From the NCBI GenBank assembly GCA_002432195.1, contig DJGG01000289.1, positions 3,507-8,977 on the forward strand: DNA of 5,471 nucleotides. The letters are read 5' to 3'. Made by a program: the position numbers and the translations under genes. A model generated the notes under the pieces. The model saw only the letters and a list, made by a program, of their open reading frames with translations, ran no database searches and was not told the origin of the DNA. This document shows, one piece after another, positions 5,187 to 5,471 of the stretch; position 1 is the first letter of the stretch, and each line of letters opens with the position of its first letter. This stretch comes from Desulfobacteraceae bacterium UBA5852. GTDB lineage: Bacteria; Desulfobacterota; Desulfobacteria; Desulfobacterales; UBA5852.

Positions 5187-5471
5187 ATGGATGCAGCAAA
5201 CGGGGTGAGCGCGGCTCTCCGGCGGCAGGCCGGTGACCGCGCGCTCTTCACCCAGGTGCTGGAATACGCCCTGGACTACATGCAGACCGTCGATGAACGG
5301 GAGGTCTACCCTTCCCCCCAGGCCATCGCCGGGCTGGCCGCCTTCGCCGCCGACCTGCCCGCGCAGCCCGGCGATCCGCGGGAAATCATCGAGCTGCTCC
5401 ACCGGGCAGGCTCCCCGGCCACCGTGGCCCAGACCGGCGGCCGCTACTTCGGCTTCGTCAACGGCGGGGTC
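5187..5471 (+). CDS. PLP-dependent group II decarboxylase-like protein, N-terminal 95 aa (cut by window end)
   Basis: Only the first 95 residues are inside the window. They begin MDAANGVSAALRRQAGDRALFTQVLEYALDYMQTVDEREVYPSP and end GSPATVAQTGGRYFGFVNGGV. The pattern of an N-terminal helix, YALDYMQTVDEREVYPSP, and then GGRYFGFVNGG is typical of the aromatic-L-amino-acid/glutamate/diaminobutyrate decarboxylase family (pyridoxal_deC), whose proteins usually run to about 450-500 residues. Members decarboxylate an amino acid to an amine using pyridoxal phosphate; some homologues act as aldehyde synthases. The catalytic lysine and substrate residues lie beyond the window, so the substrate cannot be assigned and integrity cannot be judged. 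The ATG has AAAGGA seven bases upstream. It is co-directional with the acyltransferase fusion 92 bases upstream, suggesting a shared transcript. Confidence 0.8.
   Translation, partial: MDAANGVSAALRRQAGDRALFTQVLEYALDYMQTVDEREVYPSPQAIAGLAAFAADLPAQPGDPREIIELLHRAGSPATVAQTGGRYFGFVNGGV

Noticed and set aside
1..5471. CRISPR array, tRNA, rRNA or transposase genes
   Set aside because: I saw no regularly spaced direct repeats, no cloverleaf-like sequence with a T-loop motif, and no transposase motif on either strand.

Overview
This is a GC-rich window of roughly 70% G+C with codon use strongly biased to G/C in third positions. It reads as a piece of a bacterial chromosome. The mix of genes (a small stand-alone GAF protein, a fused acyl-carrier/adenylating/acyltransferase enzyme, a pyridoxal-dependent decarboxylase) would fit a high-GC proteobacterium or a Desulfobacterota (former deltaproteobacterial) lineage. 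That placement is a guess from gene content; no rRNA or other taxonomic marker is present.

Layout: (1) 1-343 holds a perfect single DnaA-box sequence followed by a small unrecognised ORF of 92 aa with a strong Shine-Dalgarno. (2) 344-725 is non-coding and contains a 132-bp element (402-533) bounded by perfect 21-bp inverted repeats, which looks like a MITE-type or other long-hairpin repeat. (3) 726-1277 encodes a 183-aa GAF-domain protein on the + strand. (4) 1308-1754, on the minus strand and convergent with the GAF gene, encodes ribose-5-phosphate isomerase B of the glutamate-base (mycobacterial-like) type. (5) 1755-2193 is a divergent intergenic region with no convincing gene and one weak promoter candidate. 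(6) 2194-5094 encodes a 966-aa protein that fuses an acyl carrier domain, a fatty-acyl-AMP-ligase-like adenylating domain, a membrane segment and a PlsC-type acyltransferase. (7) 5187 to the window end is the N-terminus of a PLP-dependent group II amino-acid decarboxylase-like protein, 92 bp downstream on the same strand.

The functional core is the last two genes. The large fusion looks able to activate a fatty acid as acyl-AMP, load it onto its own phosphopantetheine arm, and hand it at the membrane to an acceptor through the PlsC domain. The co-directional decarboxylase could supply an amine, so a pathway for an amine-containing or N-acylated lipid is an attractive hypothesis. It is inference from proximity only. 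The other genes (rpiB in pentose-phosphate metabolism, a GAF sensor domain, a hypothetical protein) show no evident link to it.
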